DNA of 64,000 nt, from assembly GCF_000009265.1 (NCBI RefSeq), contig NC_008380.1, positions 1,493,501-1,557,500 on the forward strand. The letters run 5' to 3'. Shown here one piece after another: positions 1 to 10,242 of the stretch. Position numbers and translations under genes: made by a program. A model generated the notes under the pieces. It saw nothing but the letters and a program-made list of their open reading frames with translations, made no database searches and had not been told where the DNA came from. Source of the DNA: Rhizobium johnstonii 3841. GTDB taxonomy: Bacteria > Pseudomonadota > Alphaproteobacteria > Rhizobiales > Rhizobiaceae. Numbering within the stretch: the stretch's first letter is position 1; the number at the start of each line of letters is the position of its first letter.

Positions 1-48
1 GCGCTTGCCAGGGAACTCGGCATCGCCACGGAGGGAGCGACGCAATGA
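1..48 (+). CDS. ccmI: Cytochrome c biogenesis protein CcmI (CycH), 3' end
   Basis: Only the last 15 codons (ending GIATEGATQ) are in the window. The stop overlaps the ccmE start in an ATGA motif, as in the cycHJKL operon of rhizobia. The identity rests on this position alone; CcmI presents apocytochrome c to the haem ligation machinery. Confidence 0.6.
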   Translation, partial: ALARELGIATEGATQ

Positions 49-572
49 CGCGCAAGCAGAAGCGCCTCGCGGTGATCGGCGGCGGCATGGGCTTCATCAT
101 CGCCGCCGTGTTGCTGGTCATGTTCGCCTTCAGCCAGTCGGTCGCCTATTTCTACATGCCGGCCGATCTCGCCAAGACGCCGGTGGCGCCGGAAACCCGC
201 ATCCGCCTCGGCGGCCTGGTCGGCGAGGGCAGTGTCGTGCGCGGCACCGGCTCGACGGTGGAGTTTGCCGTCACCGACGGCAGCACCAACGCCGTGAAGG
301 TCAAATATACCGGCATTCTCCCCGATCTCTTCCGCGAGGGCCAGGGCGTCGTCACCGAAGGCATGTTCACTGCCGGAACGAACGTCTTCGTCGCCGACAC
401 CGTGCTTGCCAAGCATGACGAGACCTATATGCCGAAGGACGTGGCCGACAGGCTCAAAGCCCAGGGACTGTGGAAGGAAGGCCAAGGCCAGGAAGCTCAG
501 GGCCAGGAAGGTCCTGGGAAGCAAGGCCCAGGAAAGCAAAGCCAAGCGCAGGAAGTGAAGGCGACGCCATGA
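45..572 (+). CDS. ccmE: Haem chaperone CcmE (CycJ)
   Basis: CcmE binds haem covalently in the periplasm and passes it to the CcmF/CcmH ligation complex for cytochrome c maturation. The 175-residue protein has a short cytoplasmic N-terminus, one membrane segment at about residues 10-30, and the OB-fold domain. The haem-binding His lies in [12 protein letters not shown] near residue 125, followed by the conserved Tyr. The last 30 or so residues are a Gly/Gln/Lys-rich low-complexity tail encoded by short imperfect DNA repeats. The gene overlaps ccmI and ccmF by ATGA, so translation is probably coupled. Confidence 0.95.
   Translation: MTRKQKRLAVIGGGMGFIIAAVLLVMFAFSQSVAYFYMPADLAKTPVAPETRIRLGGLVGEGSVVRGTGSTVEFAVTDGSTNAVKVKYTGILPDLFREGQGVVTEGMFTAGTNVFVADTVLAKHDETYMPKDVADRLKAQGLWKEGQGQEAQGQEGPGKQGPGKQSQAQEVKATP
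477..560 (+). repeat. Short imperfect tandem repeats in the ccmE 3' end
   Basis: Variants of the decamer GGCCAGGAAG recur about every 12-18 bases and encode the [10 protein letters not shown]-like tail of CcmE. The repeats remain in frame. Confidence 0.6.
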
Positions 573-2557
573 TCATCGAGATCGGCCATTACGCGCTGGT
601 GCTGGCGCTGGCAACGGCGCTCATCCTCTCGATCGTGCCGGTGATCGGAGCCCGTCGTCACGACCGGGCGATGATGGATGTGGCGACGGTCGGCTCGCTG
701 GCGATGTTTGCGCTGGTCACCTTCTCCTTCGGCGTGCTGACCTATGCCCATGTCGTCTCGGATTTCTCGGTCGAGAACGTCTGGGAGAATTCGCATTCGC
801 TGGTGCCGCTGCTCTATAAATATTCCGGCGTCTGGGGCAATCACGAGGGATCGATGATGCTCTGGCTGTTGATCCTGACGCTGTTCAGCGCGCTGGTCGC
901 CATCTTCGGCTGCAATCTGCCGGAGACGCTGAAGGCCAATGTATTGGCCGTGCAGGCCTGGATTTCGGTCGCCTTCACGCTGTTCATTCTTTTGACCTCC
1001 AATCCCTTCCTCCGTCTCGATCCGGCGCCGGCCGAGGGCCGCGATCTCAACCCAGTTCTTCAGGATGTCGGCCTGGCGATCCACCCGCCGCTGCTCTATC
1101 TCGGTTATGTCGGCTTCTCCGTCTGCTTCTCCTTTGCCGTTGCGGCCCTGCTGGAAGGGCGCATCGACGCCGCCTGGGCACGCTGGGTGCGGCCCTGGAC
1201 GCTGGCCGCCTGGACCTTTCTGACGCTTGGCATCGCCATGGGCTCCTACTGGGCCTATTACGAGCTCGGCTGGGGCGGCTGGTGGTTCTGGGACCCGGTG
1301 GAAAACGCCTCCTTCATGCCGTGGCTCGCCGGCACCGCACTGCTGCATTCGGCGCTTGTCATGGAAAAGCGCGAGGCACTGAAGATCTGGACGGTGCTGC
1401 TCGCCATCCTCACCTTCTCGCTGTCGCTGATGGGCACCTTCCTGGTGCGCTCCGGCGTGCTGACCTCGGTGCATGCCTTTGCCAGCGACCCCTCCCGCGG
1501 CGTCTTCATTCTCTGCATCCTGCTGATCTTCATCGGCGGGGCGCTGTCGCTCTTTGCCTTCCGCGCGCCGAAGCTGTCGGCAGGCGGGCTGTTTGCGCCG
1601 ATCTCGCGCGAGGGCGCGCTCGTCGTCAACAATCTGATCCTGACGGTTGCTTGCGGCACGGTGCTGACGGGCACGCTCTATCCGCTGCTTTTGGAAACGC
1701 TGACCGGCGACAAGATTTCCGTCGGAGCGCCCTTCTTCAACCTTACCTTCGGCCTGCTGATGGCGCCGCTGATCGTCATCGTGCCCTTCGGGCCGATGCT
1801 TGCCTGGAAGCGCGGCGATCTGCTCGGTGCCCTGCAGCGGCTCTATGTCGTCGCAGGTCTGGCCTTCCTTGTCGCGGTGGCCTTCTTCTATATCCAACAT
1901 GGCGGGCCGGTGCTTTCAGTGCTCGGCCTCGCTGCCGGGCTGTTCCTGGTCCTCGGTGCGGTGGCCGATCTCTGGTACCGCGCCGGCATCGGCAAGGTCG
2001 CGGGCAGTCTCGCCTGGCGCCGGCTTTCCGGCCTGCCGCGTTCGGCCTTCGGCACCGCGCTCGCCCATGCCGGGCTCGGCGTCACCGTGCTCGGCATCGT
2101 CGCCGTCACGACGTTCGAAAGCGAGCATGTCATCGAGATGAAGCCGGGGCAGGTGACCGAGGCCGGCGGTTACAGCCTGCATTTCGACGGCATGCAGCCG
2201 GGGACTGGGCCGAACTATACCGAGGACCGCGGCCACTTCACCATCCGGCGTGGCGGTGTCGCTGTTGCCGATACGTGGTCGGCCAAGCGGCTCTATACCG
2301 CCCGGCAGATGCCGACGACGGAGGCGGGCATCCTGACCTTCGGGCTCAGCCAGCTCTACGTGTCGCTCGGTGACGCCACCAAGGATGGCGGCATCGTCGT
2401 GCGCATCTGGTGGAAGCCGTTCATTCTCTGCATCTGGGGCGGAGCGGTGTTCATGGCCTTCGGCGGCCTGGTCTCGCTCAGCGACCGGCGCCTGCGTGTC
2501 GGCGCCCCGCGCCGCAAGGCGAAGCCGGCAGCTCCCGCAATGGAGCCGGCCGAATGA
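569..2557 (+). CDS. ccmF: Haem lyase subunit CcmF (CycK)
   Basis: CcmF is the polytopic haem lyase that joins reduced haem to apocytochrome c. The 662-residue product is almost all membrane segments and carries the Trp-rich WWD haem-handling motif, seen as [18 protein letters not shown] near residues 234-251. The ATG at 569 is preferred because it overlaps the ccmE stop as ATGA; an upstream extension in this frame would lie wholly inside ccmE. Length is normal for the family. Confidence 0.96.
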   Translation: MIIEIGHYALVLALATALILSIVPVIGARRHDRAMMDVATVGSLAMFALVTFSFGVLTYAHVVSDFSVENVWENSHSLVPLLYKYSGVWGNHEGSMMLWLLILTLFSALVAIFGCNLPETLKANVLAVQAWISVAFTLFILLTSNPFLRLDPAPAEGRDLNPVLQDVGLAIHPPLLYLGYVGFSVCFSFAVAALLEGRIDAAWARWVRPWTLAAWTFLTLGIAMGSYWAYYELGWGGWWFWDPVENASFMPWLAGTALLHSALVMEKREALKIWTVLLAILTFSLSLMGTFLVRSGVLTSVHAFASDPSRGVFILCILLIFIGGALSLFAFRAPKLSAGGLFAPISREGALVVNNLILTVACGTVLTGTLYPLLLETLTGDKISVGAPFFNLTFGLLMAPLIVIVPFGPMLAWKRGDLLGALQRLYVVAGLAFLVAVAFFYIQHGGPVLSVLGLAAGLFLVLGAVADLWYRAGIGKVAGSLAWRRLSGLPRSAFGTALAHAGLGVTVLGIVAVTTFESEHVIEMKPGQVTEAGGYSLHFDGMQPGTGPNYTEDRGHFTIRRGGVAVADTWSAKRLYTARQMPTTEAGILTFGLSQLYVSLGDATKDGGIVVRIWWKPFILCIWGGAVFMAFGGLVSLSDRRLRVGAPRRKAKPAAPAMEPAE

Positions 2558-3009
2558 TGCGGCGTCTGCTCCTGGCTGTCGCTTTGCTGCTGATGGCGGC
2601 CCCCGCCTTTGCCGTCAATCCTGACGAGGTGCTGGCCGATCCGGCGCTCGAAGCGCGCGCCCGCGCCCTTTCGGCGGAACTGCGCTGCATGGTCTGCCAG
2701 AACCAGTCGATCGACGATTCCAACGCCGATCTGGCCAAGGATTTGCGCCTGCTGCTGCGCGAGCGCATCGCCGATGGCGACAGCGACGAGGCGGTGCTGA
2801 CCTATATCGTCTCGCGCTACGGCGAGTTTGTGCTGTTGAAGCCGCGTGTCAGCATGAAGACGGTGCTGCTCTGGGGCGCACCGGTACTGCTGGTGCTTGC
2901 CGGCGGGCTGTCCCTGCTGGTCTTTGCGCGCAAGAGGGCCGGCAAGCCGACCGGCAGCAAGCTGACGGCAGACGAGCAGGCGAAGCTGAGCGAGCTTCTG
3001 AAGAAATAA
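2554..3009 (+). CDS. ccmH: Cytochrome c maturation protein CcmH (CycL)
   Basis: CcmH keeps the CXXCH cysteines of apocytochrome c reduced. The 151-residue protein has a signal peptide, the family LRCMVCQNQ motif with the redox CXXC at about residues 46-49, and a C-terminal membrane anchor near residues 105-125. The start is one of two adjacent ATG codons overlapping the ccmF stop. It is the last gene of the ccmI-E-F-H operon. Confidence 0.95.
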   Translation: MMRRLLLAVALLLMAAPAFAVNPDEVLADPALEARARALSAELRCMVCQNQSIDDSNADLAKDLRLLLRERIADGDSDEAVLTYIVSRYGEFVLLKPRVSMKTVLLWGAPVLLVLAGGLSLLVFARKRAGKPTGSKLTADEQAKLSELLKK

Positions 3010-3223
3010 TCGACCAGGCTGAGCCTGCAGGCGAGCATTTCTGGCCGCATCCAGGTCGCCCGGAAAAGCCGTCGGCACGTTTGGCCGAAAGCGAACCATG
3101 CAAACATTACCAACTTTTCATTGGCCGGACAGTTCGCAGTAAGGTGCGGCGTCCTATATCTTTAGTCATCGACTGATCCGGCGCCGCCGGTCTGAAGATT
3201 TAAGAACAAGAGAAGGTGCTCCA

Positions 3224-4819
3224 ATGCTCAAGAATTTCAACGGACGTCCGTCCCTCGCTACTGTGCTCAAGGCTTCTACCGTCGCCGGTATCGCAGCCGC
3301 TGTGCTTGCAACCGGCGTTCCGCTCGAAATCACCCGGTCTTATGCCGAAGCTGTCAAGGTTCAGGCGCCTGCCGTTCCGAGCTTCGCCAACGTCGTCGAC
3401 GCCGTTTCACCGGCTGTCGTTTCCGTCCGGGTCGAGAACCGCGTCAATCCCGTCTCCGACAACAACAATGACGGCTTCTCCTTCGATTTCAACGGCCGCG
3501 GCTTCGACGACCTTCCCGACGATCATCCGCTGAAGCGGTTCTTCAAGCAGTTCGGCCAGGATCCGAATGACCAGCAGGGCCATTCCAGGCGCTTCGGCCA
3601 GAACGGACCGAATGGCGGCCCGAATGGTCCGGGCGGCAAGGGTCGCCTCCGCCCCGTCGCCCAGGGTTCCGGATTCTTCATCTCCGAGGACGGCTATATC
3701 GTCACCAACAATCACGTCGTTTCCGATGGCCAGGCCTTCGTCGCGGTCATGAATGACGGCACCGAGCTCGATGCCAAGCTGATCGGCAAGGATCCGCGCA
3801 CCGACCTCGCCGTGCTGAAGGTTGATGGCAAGGGCAAGAAGTTCACCTACGTCAACTGGGCCGACGACAATAATGTCCGCGTCGGCGACTGGGTCGTTGC
3901 CGTCGGCAACCCCTTCGGCCTCGGCGGCACGGTCACGGCCGGCATCGTCTCGGCCCGCGGCCGCGATATCGGCTCCGGTCCCTATGACGATTACCTGCAG
4001 GTGGATGCCGCCGTGAATCGCGGCAACTCCGGCGGTCCGACCTTCAACCTCAGCGGCGAAGTCGTCGGCATCAACACCGCGATCTTCTCGCCGTCGGGCG
4101 GCAGCGTCGGCATCGCCTTCGCCATTCCCGCCTCGACCGCCAGGGACGTCGTCGCCGATCTGATGAAGGACGGCCAGGTCTCGCGTGGCTGGCTGGGTGT
4201 GCAGATCCAGCCGGTGACCAAGGATATCGCCGAATCCATCGGCCTCTCCGAGCCGAGCGGCGCCCTCGTCGTTGCCCCGCAGGCCGGGTCACCGGGTGAC
4301 AAGGCCGGCATGAAGGCCGGCGACGTCGTCACCGCGCTGAACGGTGAGACGATCAAGGATGCCCGTGATCTCAGCCGCCGCATCGGCGCGATGCAGCCGG
4401 GCAGCAAGGTCGAGCTTTCGGTCTGGCGCGCCGGTAAGGCCCAGCCTCTCACCGTCGAACTCGGCACGTTGCCGATCGACCAGAAGGATGCGTCCGCCGA
4501 TGACAACAGCCAGCCGCAGCAGCCTGAGGCACCGGCTTCCGAGAAGGCGCTTGCCGATCTCGGCCTGACGGTCGGCCCGTCTGACGACGGCAAGGGCCTG
4601 GCGATCACAGGCATCGATCCGGACTCCGACGCTGCCGACAAGGGCATCAAGGAAGGCGAAAAGATCACTTCGGTCAACAACCAGGAGGTCGCCAGCCCTG
4701 AGGATGTCGTCAAGGTGCTGAACCAGGCCAAGAAGGACGGCCGCACCCGCGCGCTCTTCCAGATCCAGTCCAATGAAGGAAGCCGTTTCGTCGCGCTTCC
4801 GATCAACGGCCAGGGCTGA
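3224..4819 (+). CDS. degP: Periplasmic Do-like serine protease DegP/HtrA
   Basis: This is a trypsin-like protease and chaperone for misfolded envelope proteins. The 531-residue product has an N-terminal export signal, a catalytic triad at about H164 (TNNHVV), D194 (RTDLAV) and S269 (RGNSGGP), and two PDZ domains at about 310-400 and 440-525. A Gly/Asn-rich stretch near residues 118-140 sits in the position of the LA loop. It follows the ccm operon after 214 bases and is closed by a strong hairpin. The ATG is preceded by AGAAGG. Confidence 0.95.
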   Translation: MLKNFNGRPSLATVLKASTVAGIAAAVLATGVPLEITRSYAEAVKVQAPAVPSFANVVDAVSPAVVSVRVENRVNPVSDNNNDGFSFDFNGRGFDDLPDDHPLKRFFKQFGQDPNDQQGHSRRFGQNGPNGGPNGPGGKGRLRPVAQGSGFFISEDGYIVTNNHVVSDGQAFVAVMNDGTELDAKLIGKDPRTDLAVLKVDGKGKKFTYVNWADDNNVRVGDWVVAVGNPFGLGGTVTAGIVSARGRDIGSGPYDDYLQVDAAVNRGNSGGPTFNLSGEVVGINTAIFSPSGGSVGIAFAIPASTARDVVADLMKDGQVSRGWLGVQIQPVTKDIAESIGLSEPSGALVVAPQAGSPGDKAGMKAGDVVTALNGETIKDARDLSRRIGAMQPGSKVELSVWRAGKAQPLTVELGTLPIDQKDASADDNSQPQQPEAPASEKALADLGLTVGPSDDGKGLAITGIDPDSDAADKGIKEGEKITSVNNQEVASPEDVVKVLNQAKKDGRTRALFQIQSNEGSRFVALPINGQG

Positions 4820-4835
4820 TCCCTAAGACAACTTG

Positions 4836-4865
4836 GAGCCGCGCGGACGAAACTCCGCGCGGCTC
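4836..4865 (+). terminator. Hairpin terminator after degP
   Basis: A perfect 12-bp stem (GAGCCGCGCGGA with TCCGCGCGGCTC, 4836-4847 and 4854-4865) with a 6-base loop is followed by a weakly T-rich stretch. It lies 17 bases after the degP stop and only 30 bases before the regulator start. Confidence 0.75.
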
Positions 4866-4895
4866 GATTCTTCTGACCTTTGAAGGATGATCGCG

Positions 4896-5642
4896 ATGAG
4901 CGCCGCCCCGCAGGAAGATGCTTTGAGCCTTGCCGAAACGCAGCCGGCGGGTAATGTCGGCCGCATGAAGATTCTCATCATCGAAGATGATCTCGAAGCA
5001 GCCGTCTACCTCACGAAAGCCTTTCGCGAGGCGGGCATCGTCGCCGATCACGCCAGCGACGGCGAGAGCGGCCTGTTCATGGGGTCGGAAAATACCTACG
5101 ACGTCATCGTCATCGACCGCATGCTGCCGCGCCGCGACGGGCTCTCGGTCATCAGCGAGTTGCGCCGCAAGGCTATCCATACGCCGGTCCTCATCCTCTC
5201 GGCACTCGGCCAGGTCGATGACCGCGTGACCGGTCTTCGTGCCGGCGGCGATGACTACCTGCCGAAGCCCTATGCCTTCAGCGAGTTGCTGGCGCGCGTC
5301 GAGGTGCTTGGCCGCCGCAAGGGCACGCCGGACCAGGACGTCGTCTATCGCGTCGGCGATCTCGAACTCGACCGGCTCTCCCACGAGGTGCGCCGCGGCG
5401 GCAAGGAGATCCCGCTGCAGCCGCGCGAATTCCGCCTGCTGGAATATCTGATGAAGAATGCCGGCCAGGTGGTGACCCGCACCATGCTGCTCGAAAACGT
5501 CTGGGACTATCACTTCGACCCGCAGACCAACGTCATCGACGTCCATGTCTCGCGGCTGCGCTCGAAGATCGAAAAGGACTACAGCCAACCGCTCCTGAAG
5601 ACCATTCGCGGCGCGGGGTACATGATCAAGGATGAGGGATGA
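4896..5642 (+). CDS. OmpR/PhoB-family response regulator
   Basis: This is a two-component regulator with an N-terminal receiver and a C-terminal OmpR winged helix. The acidic pocket (IIEDD) and phospho-acceptor Asp (VIVIDRMLP, D74 from this start) are intact. The ATG at 4896 has AAGGA eight bases upstream; a later ATG at 4965 (MKILIIEDD) would give the usual length but has no good ribosome site. The gene overlaps the kinase by ATGA, so the two form a pair. Its place after degP suggests an envelope-stress role, which is inference. Confidence 0.9.
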   Translation: MSAAPQEDALSLAETQPAGNVGRMKILIIEDDLEAAVYLTKAFREAGIVADHASDGESGLFMGSENTYDVIVIDRMLPRRDGLSVISELRRKAIHTPVLILSALGQVDDRVTGLRAGGDDYLPKPYAFSELLARVEVLGRRKGTPDQDVVYRVGDLELDRLSHEVRRGGKEIPLQPREFRLLEYLMKNAGQVVTRTMLLENVWDYHFDPQTNVIDVHVSRLRSKIEKDYSQPLLKTIRGAGYMIKDEG

Positions 5643-7051
5643 GCCGTTTCAAGGTTCTCTTCAAGTCCACAGCAGTCCGCCTTTCGGCACTCTATATCCT
5701 GCTTTTCGCCATCTGCGCCGCGACGCTCGTCTTCTATGTGACGGCAATGTCTGAACGGCTGCTGACCGGCCAGATCCGCGACGCCGTCAGGCAGGAGGTG
5801 GAGCAGGTGCAGCGCGCCTACGACACCGGCGGCATGAACCTTCTCCTGCGCACGATGGAGCGGCGTGCCCGCCAGCCGGGCGCCAACCTCTATATCATCG
5901 CCGGTCCCTCGGGCGATATTCTCGCCGGCAACGTCGCGTCGGTGCAGCCGGGTGTCTTCGAGGAGATCGGCTGGACCTCCGCGCCCTTCGGCTACCAACG
6001 CTATACTGACGGCGGGGGTGTCGAGCGCCGCCACAAGGCGATCGCCAATATTTTCGTGCTCGATAATGGCCTCAGAATCCTGATCGGCCGCGACCTCGGC
6101 GACCCCGAGCGGTTCCGTCTGCTGGTGCGCCAGGCGCTGATGGTGGCCCTGGCGATCATGGGGCTTGGCGCCATCATCATCTGGTTCGCCATCGGCCGCA
6201 ACGCGCTGAAACGCATCGACCGCATGTCGGATGCCAGCAAGAAGATCATGGCCGGCGACCTGTCGCAGCGCCTGCCTGTGGGCGGATCCGGCGATGAATT
6301 CGACCGCTTGTCGATGTCGTTGAATACCATGCTGGAGCGCATCGAGAAGCTGAACGAGGGCCTGCGGCAGGTCTCCGACAACATCGCCCACGATCTCAAG
6401 ACACCGTTGACGCGGCTCCGCAACAAGGCGGCCGATGCGCTCGATATCGCCGATGGCGAGACGCGGCGCACCGCACTCGAAGGCATCATTTCCGAATCGG
6501 ACCAGTTGATCCGCACCTTCAACGCGCTGTTGATGATCTCCCGCGTCGAGGCTGGATCGGTCGCCGCCGAGATGTCGCCGGTGGAGCTTTCGGCCATCGT
6601 CTCCGATAGCGCCGAGCTTTACGAGCCGGCGGCGGAGGAGGCCGGCCTTGGCCTGAGCTCCAGCATCGAGCCGGATGTCGAGGTCCAGGGCAATCGAGAG
6701 CTGATCGGTCAGGCAATCTTCAATCTGCTCGACAATGCCATCAAATATTCCTCCGATACGGAAGGGGCGGGCAAGGTATCGCTGAAGCTCTCCCGCCGCC
6801 CGGATGGCATCTGCCTTTCGGTGGCCGACCATGGACCGGGCGTTCCGGCCGACAGGCGCGACGACGTGGTGAAGCGCTTCGTCCGCCTCGATGAAAGCCG
6901 ATCGAAGCCGGGAACGGGGCTCGGGCTTTCGCTGGTGGAAGCGGTGATGGAGCTGCACAACGGCCGGTTGGAACTCACCGATACCGATCCCGACAAGCCC
7001 GAAAAGCGCGGATTGACCGTCAGCATGATCTTCCCCGCCAAGGCTGCCTGA
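5639..7051 (+). CDS. Two-component sensor histidine kinase
   Basis: The 470-residue membrane kinase has transmembrane segments at about 15-37 and 165-186 flanking a periplasmic domain. A HAMP linker (about 187-240), the phospho-acceptor H251 in the H-box IAHDLKTPLTRL, an N-box with N365 and G-boxes DHGPG and GTGLGLSLV follow. It is the cognate partner of the overlapping response regulator. The ligand is unknown. Confidence 0.93.
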   Translation: MSRFKVLFKSTAVRLSALYILLFAICAATLVFYVTAMSERLLTGQIRDAVRQEVEQVQRAYDTGGMNLLLRTMERRARQPGANLYIIAGPSGDILAGNVASVQPGVFEEIGWTSAPFGYQRYTDGGGVERRHKAIANIFVLDNGLRILIGRDLGDPERFRLLVRQALMVALAIMGLGAIIIWFAIGRNALKRIDRMSDASKKIMAGDLSQRLPVGGSGDEFDRLSMSLNTMLERIEKLNEGLRQVSDNIAHDLKTPLTRLRNKAADALDIADGETRRTALEGIISESDQLIRTFNALLMISRVEAGSVAAEMSPVELSAIVSDSAELYEPAAEEAGLGLSSSIEPDVEVQGNRELIGQAIFNLLDNAIKYSSDTEGAGKVSLKLSRRPDGICLSVADHGPGVPADRRDDVVKRFVRLDESRSKPGTGLGLSLVEAVMELHNGRLELTDTDPDKPEKRGLTVSMIFPAKAA

Positions 7052-7184
7052 TGGCCCGCTGCCGATGATCGGCTGAATCGCGTATTGGCGGTTTTCCGCC
7101 AAGACCCTAGTTTAATGCCGGTCGAAGGAGGCGTTCCCGTGATTCTGCGGGACCGTACCTTAGGCGCTAAAGCAGGGAGAGCGC

Positions 7185-10142
7185 ATGCTGACGAAATCGA
7201 CGCATGGCCTGAAGGATGTGGCCGAAGGGCTGCTGCGTCCGCTGAACCAGGCGGAGTTGAAGCTGGCGCTGGCCGACCTTCAGGAGGCCGGCAGGAGCGA
7301 GCCGTCGGTGGCTGCGATGCTGAAGACGGAAGGCCCGCTTCGCGATTTCATTGCGGCCGTGCTGACGCTGTCGCCTTATCTGCGCGAAATCGTCAATCTC
7401 GATCCCGCCATCCTCGCTGGTGCCATCACCCAACCGTTGGAGCCGCAGATCGAGGCGCTGGTCGCCGAGGCGCGGCGCTGCTGGCAACGGGACGGAGAGG
7501 GGGCAGCACCTTCGGAATCCGTGGTGATGAGCAGGCTGCGCATCATCAAGCGCAAGGTGGCCTTCCTCGTTGCACTCGCCGATCTCGCGCGCATCTTCGA
7601 CGGGCGGGCGACAACGGCCTGGCTGAGCGAGCTTGCCGAAGCTTCGGTTGCCGCCGCGATCGATCATCTGCTGCTGGCGGCGCATGAGGGTGGAAAGCTG
7701 CGGCTGCGGGATGTGGCGGCACCGAGCGACGGCTCTGGGCTGATCGTGCTCGGCATGGGCAAACTCGGCGCATCCGAACTCAACTATTCCTCCGATATCG
7801 ACCTCGTCGTCGTCTTCGACGAACAGGCCGGCATCGTGCCCGACCCGGATGACGCGATCGAAGTCTTCCCGAGAATGATGCGGCGGCTGGTGCGCATCCT
7901 GCAGGAGCGCACAGCCGACGGCTATGTCTTCCGCACCGATCTAAGATTGCGCCCCGATCCCGGCTCGACGCCGCTGGCGATCCCGGTCGATGCGGCGATG
8001 ATCTATTATGAGGGCAGGGGGCAGAACTGGGAACGGGCTGCTTTCATCAAGGCGCGCGCGGTTGCCGGTGACTTGGCCGCGGGCGGCGATTTCCTGCGTG
8101 GGCTCGCCCCTTTCGTCTTCCGCAAATATCTCGATTACGCGGCGATTGCCGATATCCATTCGATCAAGCGGCAGATCCACGCGCATAAGGGCCACGGCGC
8201 CATTGCGGTCAAGGGTCATAACGTCAAGCTCGGCCGCGGCGGCATTCGCGAGATCGAATTCTTCGTCCAGACGCAGCAGCTGATTGCCGGCGGCCGCATG
8301 CCGGCATTGCGTGGACGGGCGACGGAGGAGACGCTCGGTGAACTCACCAAGGCGAAATGGATCGACGCGGAAACCCGTGACGAACTGACCGAGGCCTACT
8401 GGTTCCTGCGCGATGTCGAGCATCGCATCCAGATGGTGCGCGACGAGCAGACCCACCTGCTGCCGGAGACGGATGCCGACCTGAAGCGCATCGCCTTCAT
8501 GATGGGCTTTTCCGACACGCCGAGCTTCTCCGAACGACTGGTCGGCGTGCTGAAGACGGTCGAGCGGCGTTATGCCCATCTTTTCGAGCAGGAGAGCAGG
8601 CTTTCCACAGACACCGGAAATCTCGTCTTCACCGGCCAGGGCGACGACCCGGATACGCTGGAGACGCTGAAGAAACTCGGTTTTACCAGACCATCCGATA
8701 TTTCCCGTATCATCCGCACCTGGCACTACGGCCGCTACCGGGCGACGCAATCGGTCGAGGCGCGCGAAAGGCTGACGGAGCTGGCGCCGGAGCTCCTGCG
8801 GGTCTTCGGCGAAAGCAAACGCGCCGACGAAGCGCTGCTGCGCTTCGACAGTTTCATCTCCGGCCTTCCCTCCGGCATCCAGCTGTTCTCGCTGCTCGGC
8901 AGCAACCCGGCGCTGCTGTCGCTGATCGTCAACATCATGTCCTCGGCACCCCGGCTTGCCGAGGTGATCGCCGCCAAGCCGCATGTCTTCGACGGCATGC
9001 TCGATCCCGGCCTGATGGCCGAGCTGCCGACGCGCGATTATCTCGGCGAGCGGCTGAAGGGCTCGCTTGCCCAGGCGCGCCACTATGAAGAGGTGCTCGA
9101 CCGGCTGCGCATCTTCGCCGCCGAGCAGCGCTTCCTGATCGGCATCCGCCTGCTCACCGGCGCGATCAACGGCGTGATGGCCGCACGCGCCTTCACCCAT
9201 CTCGCCGATCTCATCATTGCGGCGGCACTCGATGCCGTGGTCGGCGAGATGCGGGCAGCACACGGCGACTATCCCGGCGGGCGCATTGCGGTCGCCGGCA
9301 TGGGCAAGCTCGGCAGCTTCGAGCTGACGGCCGGGTCCGACATCGATCTGATCCTGCTCTATGATTATGACGATGCGGCTTCCGAATCCGACGGGCCGAA
9401 GCCGCTCGATGCGACGCGTTACTTCACCCGCATCACCCAGAGGCTGATGGCCGCCTTGTCAGCGCCGACCGCCGAAGGCGTGCTCTATGAGGTCGATATG
9501 CGGCTGCGCCCATCCGGCAACAAGGGGCCGGTCGCCACCCGCATCAATGCCTTCGGCAAGTATCAGCGCGAAGAGGCATGGACCTGGGAACATATGGCGC
9601 TCAGCCGCGCCCGGCTGATTTGCGGCAATGAGAGCTTGATCGCCGAGGCGGAACTGATCGTCCGGGAGGTCCTGTCGGCCGATCGCGATATTGCCAAGGT
9701 GGCGCATGACGTCGCCGAAATGCGCGAACTGATCGACAAGGAAAAGCCGCCCTCCGGCCCATGGGACCTGAAGCTGATCCCCGGCGGCGTCATCGATCTC
9801 GAATTCATCGCCCAGTATCTGGCGCTGATCGCGCCGACCAAGGGCGTCGGCATTGCCGTGAATGGGGTGAGCACCGGCGAGGCCCTGAAACTGCTCGGCG
9901 ACCGGCTGATGGCAACCACCGATCTCGACATATGTCTCGAGGCCTTCACGCTTTATACCGGACTTTCGCAACTGATCCGCCTCTCCATCGACGGCCTGTT
10001 CGATCCGAAGGAAGCGCCGGCCGGCCTCGTCGAACTTGTCTGCCGCGCCGGCGACTGCCCAGACATCAAGACGCTCGAAGCGGAGGTGAAGCGGCTGTCG
10101 AAAGCGGTTCGGAAAATATTCCTGAATGTCGTGAAAGCCTGA
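7185..10142 (+). CDS. glnE: Glutamine synthetase adenylyltransferase/adenylyl-removing enzyme
   Basis: GlnE attaches AMP to glutamine synthetase or removes it, under PII control. At 985 residues it has the full bifunctional length. Both nucleotidyltransferase domains carry the G-M-G-K-L-G...S-D-I-D-L signature: near residues 188-206 (adenylyl-removing half) and near 705-722 (adenylylating half). The gene begins 133 bases after the kinase, preceded by AGGGAGAGC. Confidence 0.96.
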   Translation: MLTKSTHGLKDVAEGLLRPLNQAELKLALADLQEAGRSEPSVAAMLKTEGPLRDFIAAVLTLSPYLREIVNLDPAILAGAITQPLEPQIEALVAEARRCWQRDGEGAAPSESVVMSRLRIIKRKVAFLVALADLARIFDGRATTAWLSELAEASVAAAIDHLLLAAHEGGKLRLRDVAAPSDGSGLIVLGMGKLGASELNYSSDIDLVVVFDEQAGIVPDPDDAIEVFPRMMRRLVRILQERTADGYVFRTDLRLRPDPGSTPLAIPVDAAMIYYEGRGQNWERAAFIKARAVAGDLAAGGDFLRGLAPFVFRKYLDYAAIADIHSIKRQIHAHKGHGAIAVKGHNVKLGRGGIREIEFFVQTQQLIAGGRMPALRGRATEETLGELTKAKWIDAETRDELTEAYWFLRDVEHRIQMVRDEQTHLLPETDADLKRIAFMMGFSDTPSFSERLVGVLKTVERRYAHLFEQESRLSTDTGNLVFTGQGDDPDTLETLKKLGFTRPSDISRIIRTWHYGRYRATQSVEARERLTELAPELLRVFGESKRADEALLRFDSFISGLPSGIQLFSLLGSNPALLSLIVNIMSSAPRLAEVIAAKPHVFDGMLDPGLMAELPTRDYLGERLKGSLAQARHYEEVLDRLRIFAAEQRFLIGIRLLTGAINGVMAARAFTHLADLIIAAALDAVVGEMRAAHGDYPGGRIAVAGMGKLGSFELTAGSDIDLILLYDYDDAASESDGPKPLDATRYFTRITQRLMAALSAPTAEGVLYEVDMRLRPSGNKGPVATRINAFGKYQREEAWTWEHMALSRARLICGNESLIAEAELIVREVLSADRDIAKVAHDVAEMRELIDKEKPPSGPWDLKLIPGGVIDLEFIAQYLALIAPTKGVGIAVNGVSTGEALKLLGDRLMATTDLDICLEAFTLYTGLSQLIRLSIDGLFDPKEAPAGLVELVCRAGDCPDIKTLEAEVKRLSKAVRKIFLNVVKA

Positions 10143-10242
10143 TCTCACGCCAGATGGAACGACCGGGAGGATTATCTCGAGCATGGCCTGTCGGATTCTC
10201 GTTTAGCCAGTCGTCTTCAGGACAAAGCTATGGAGAACACCA

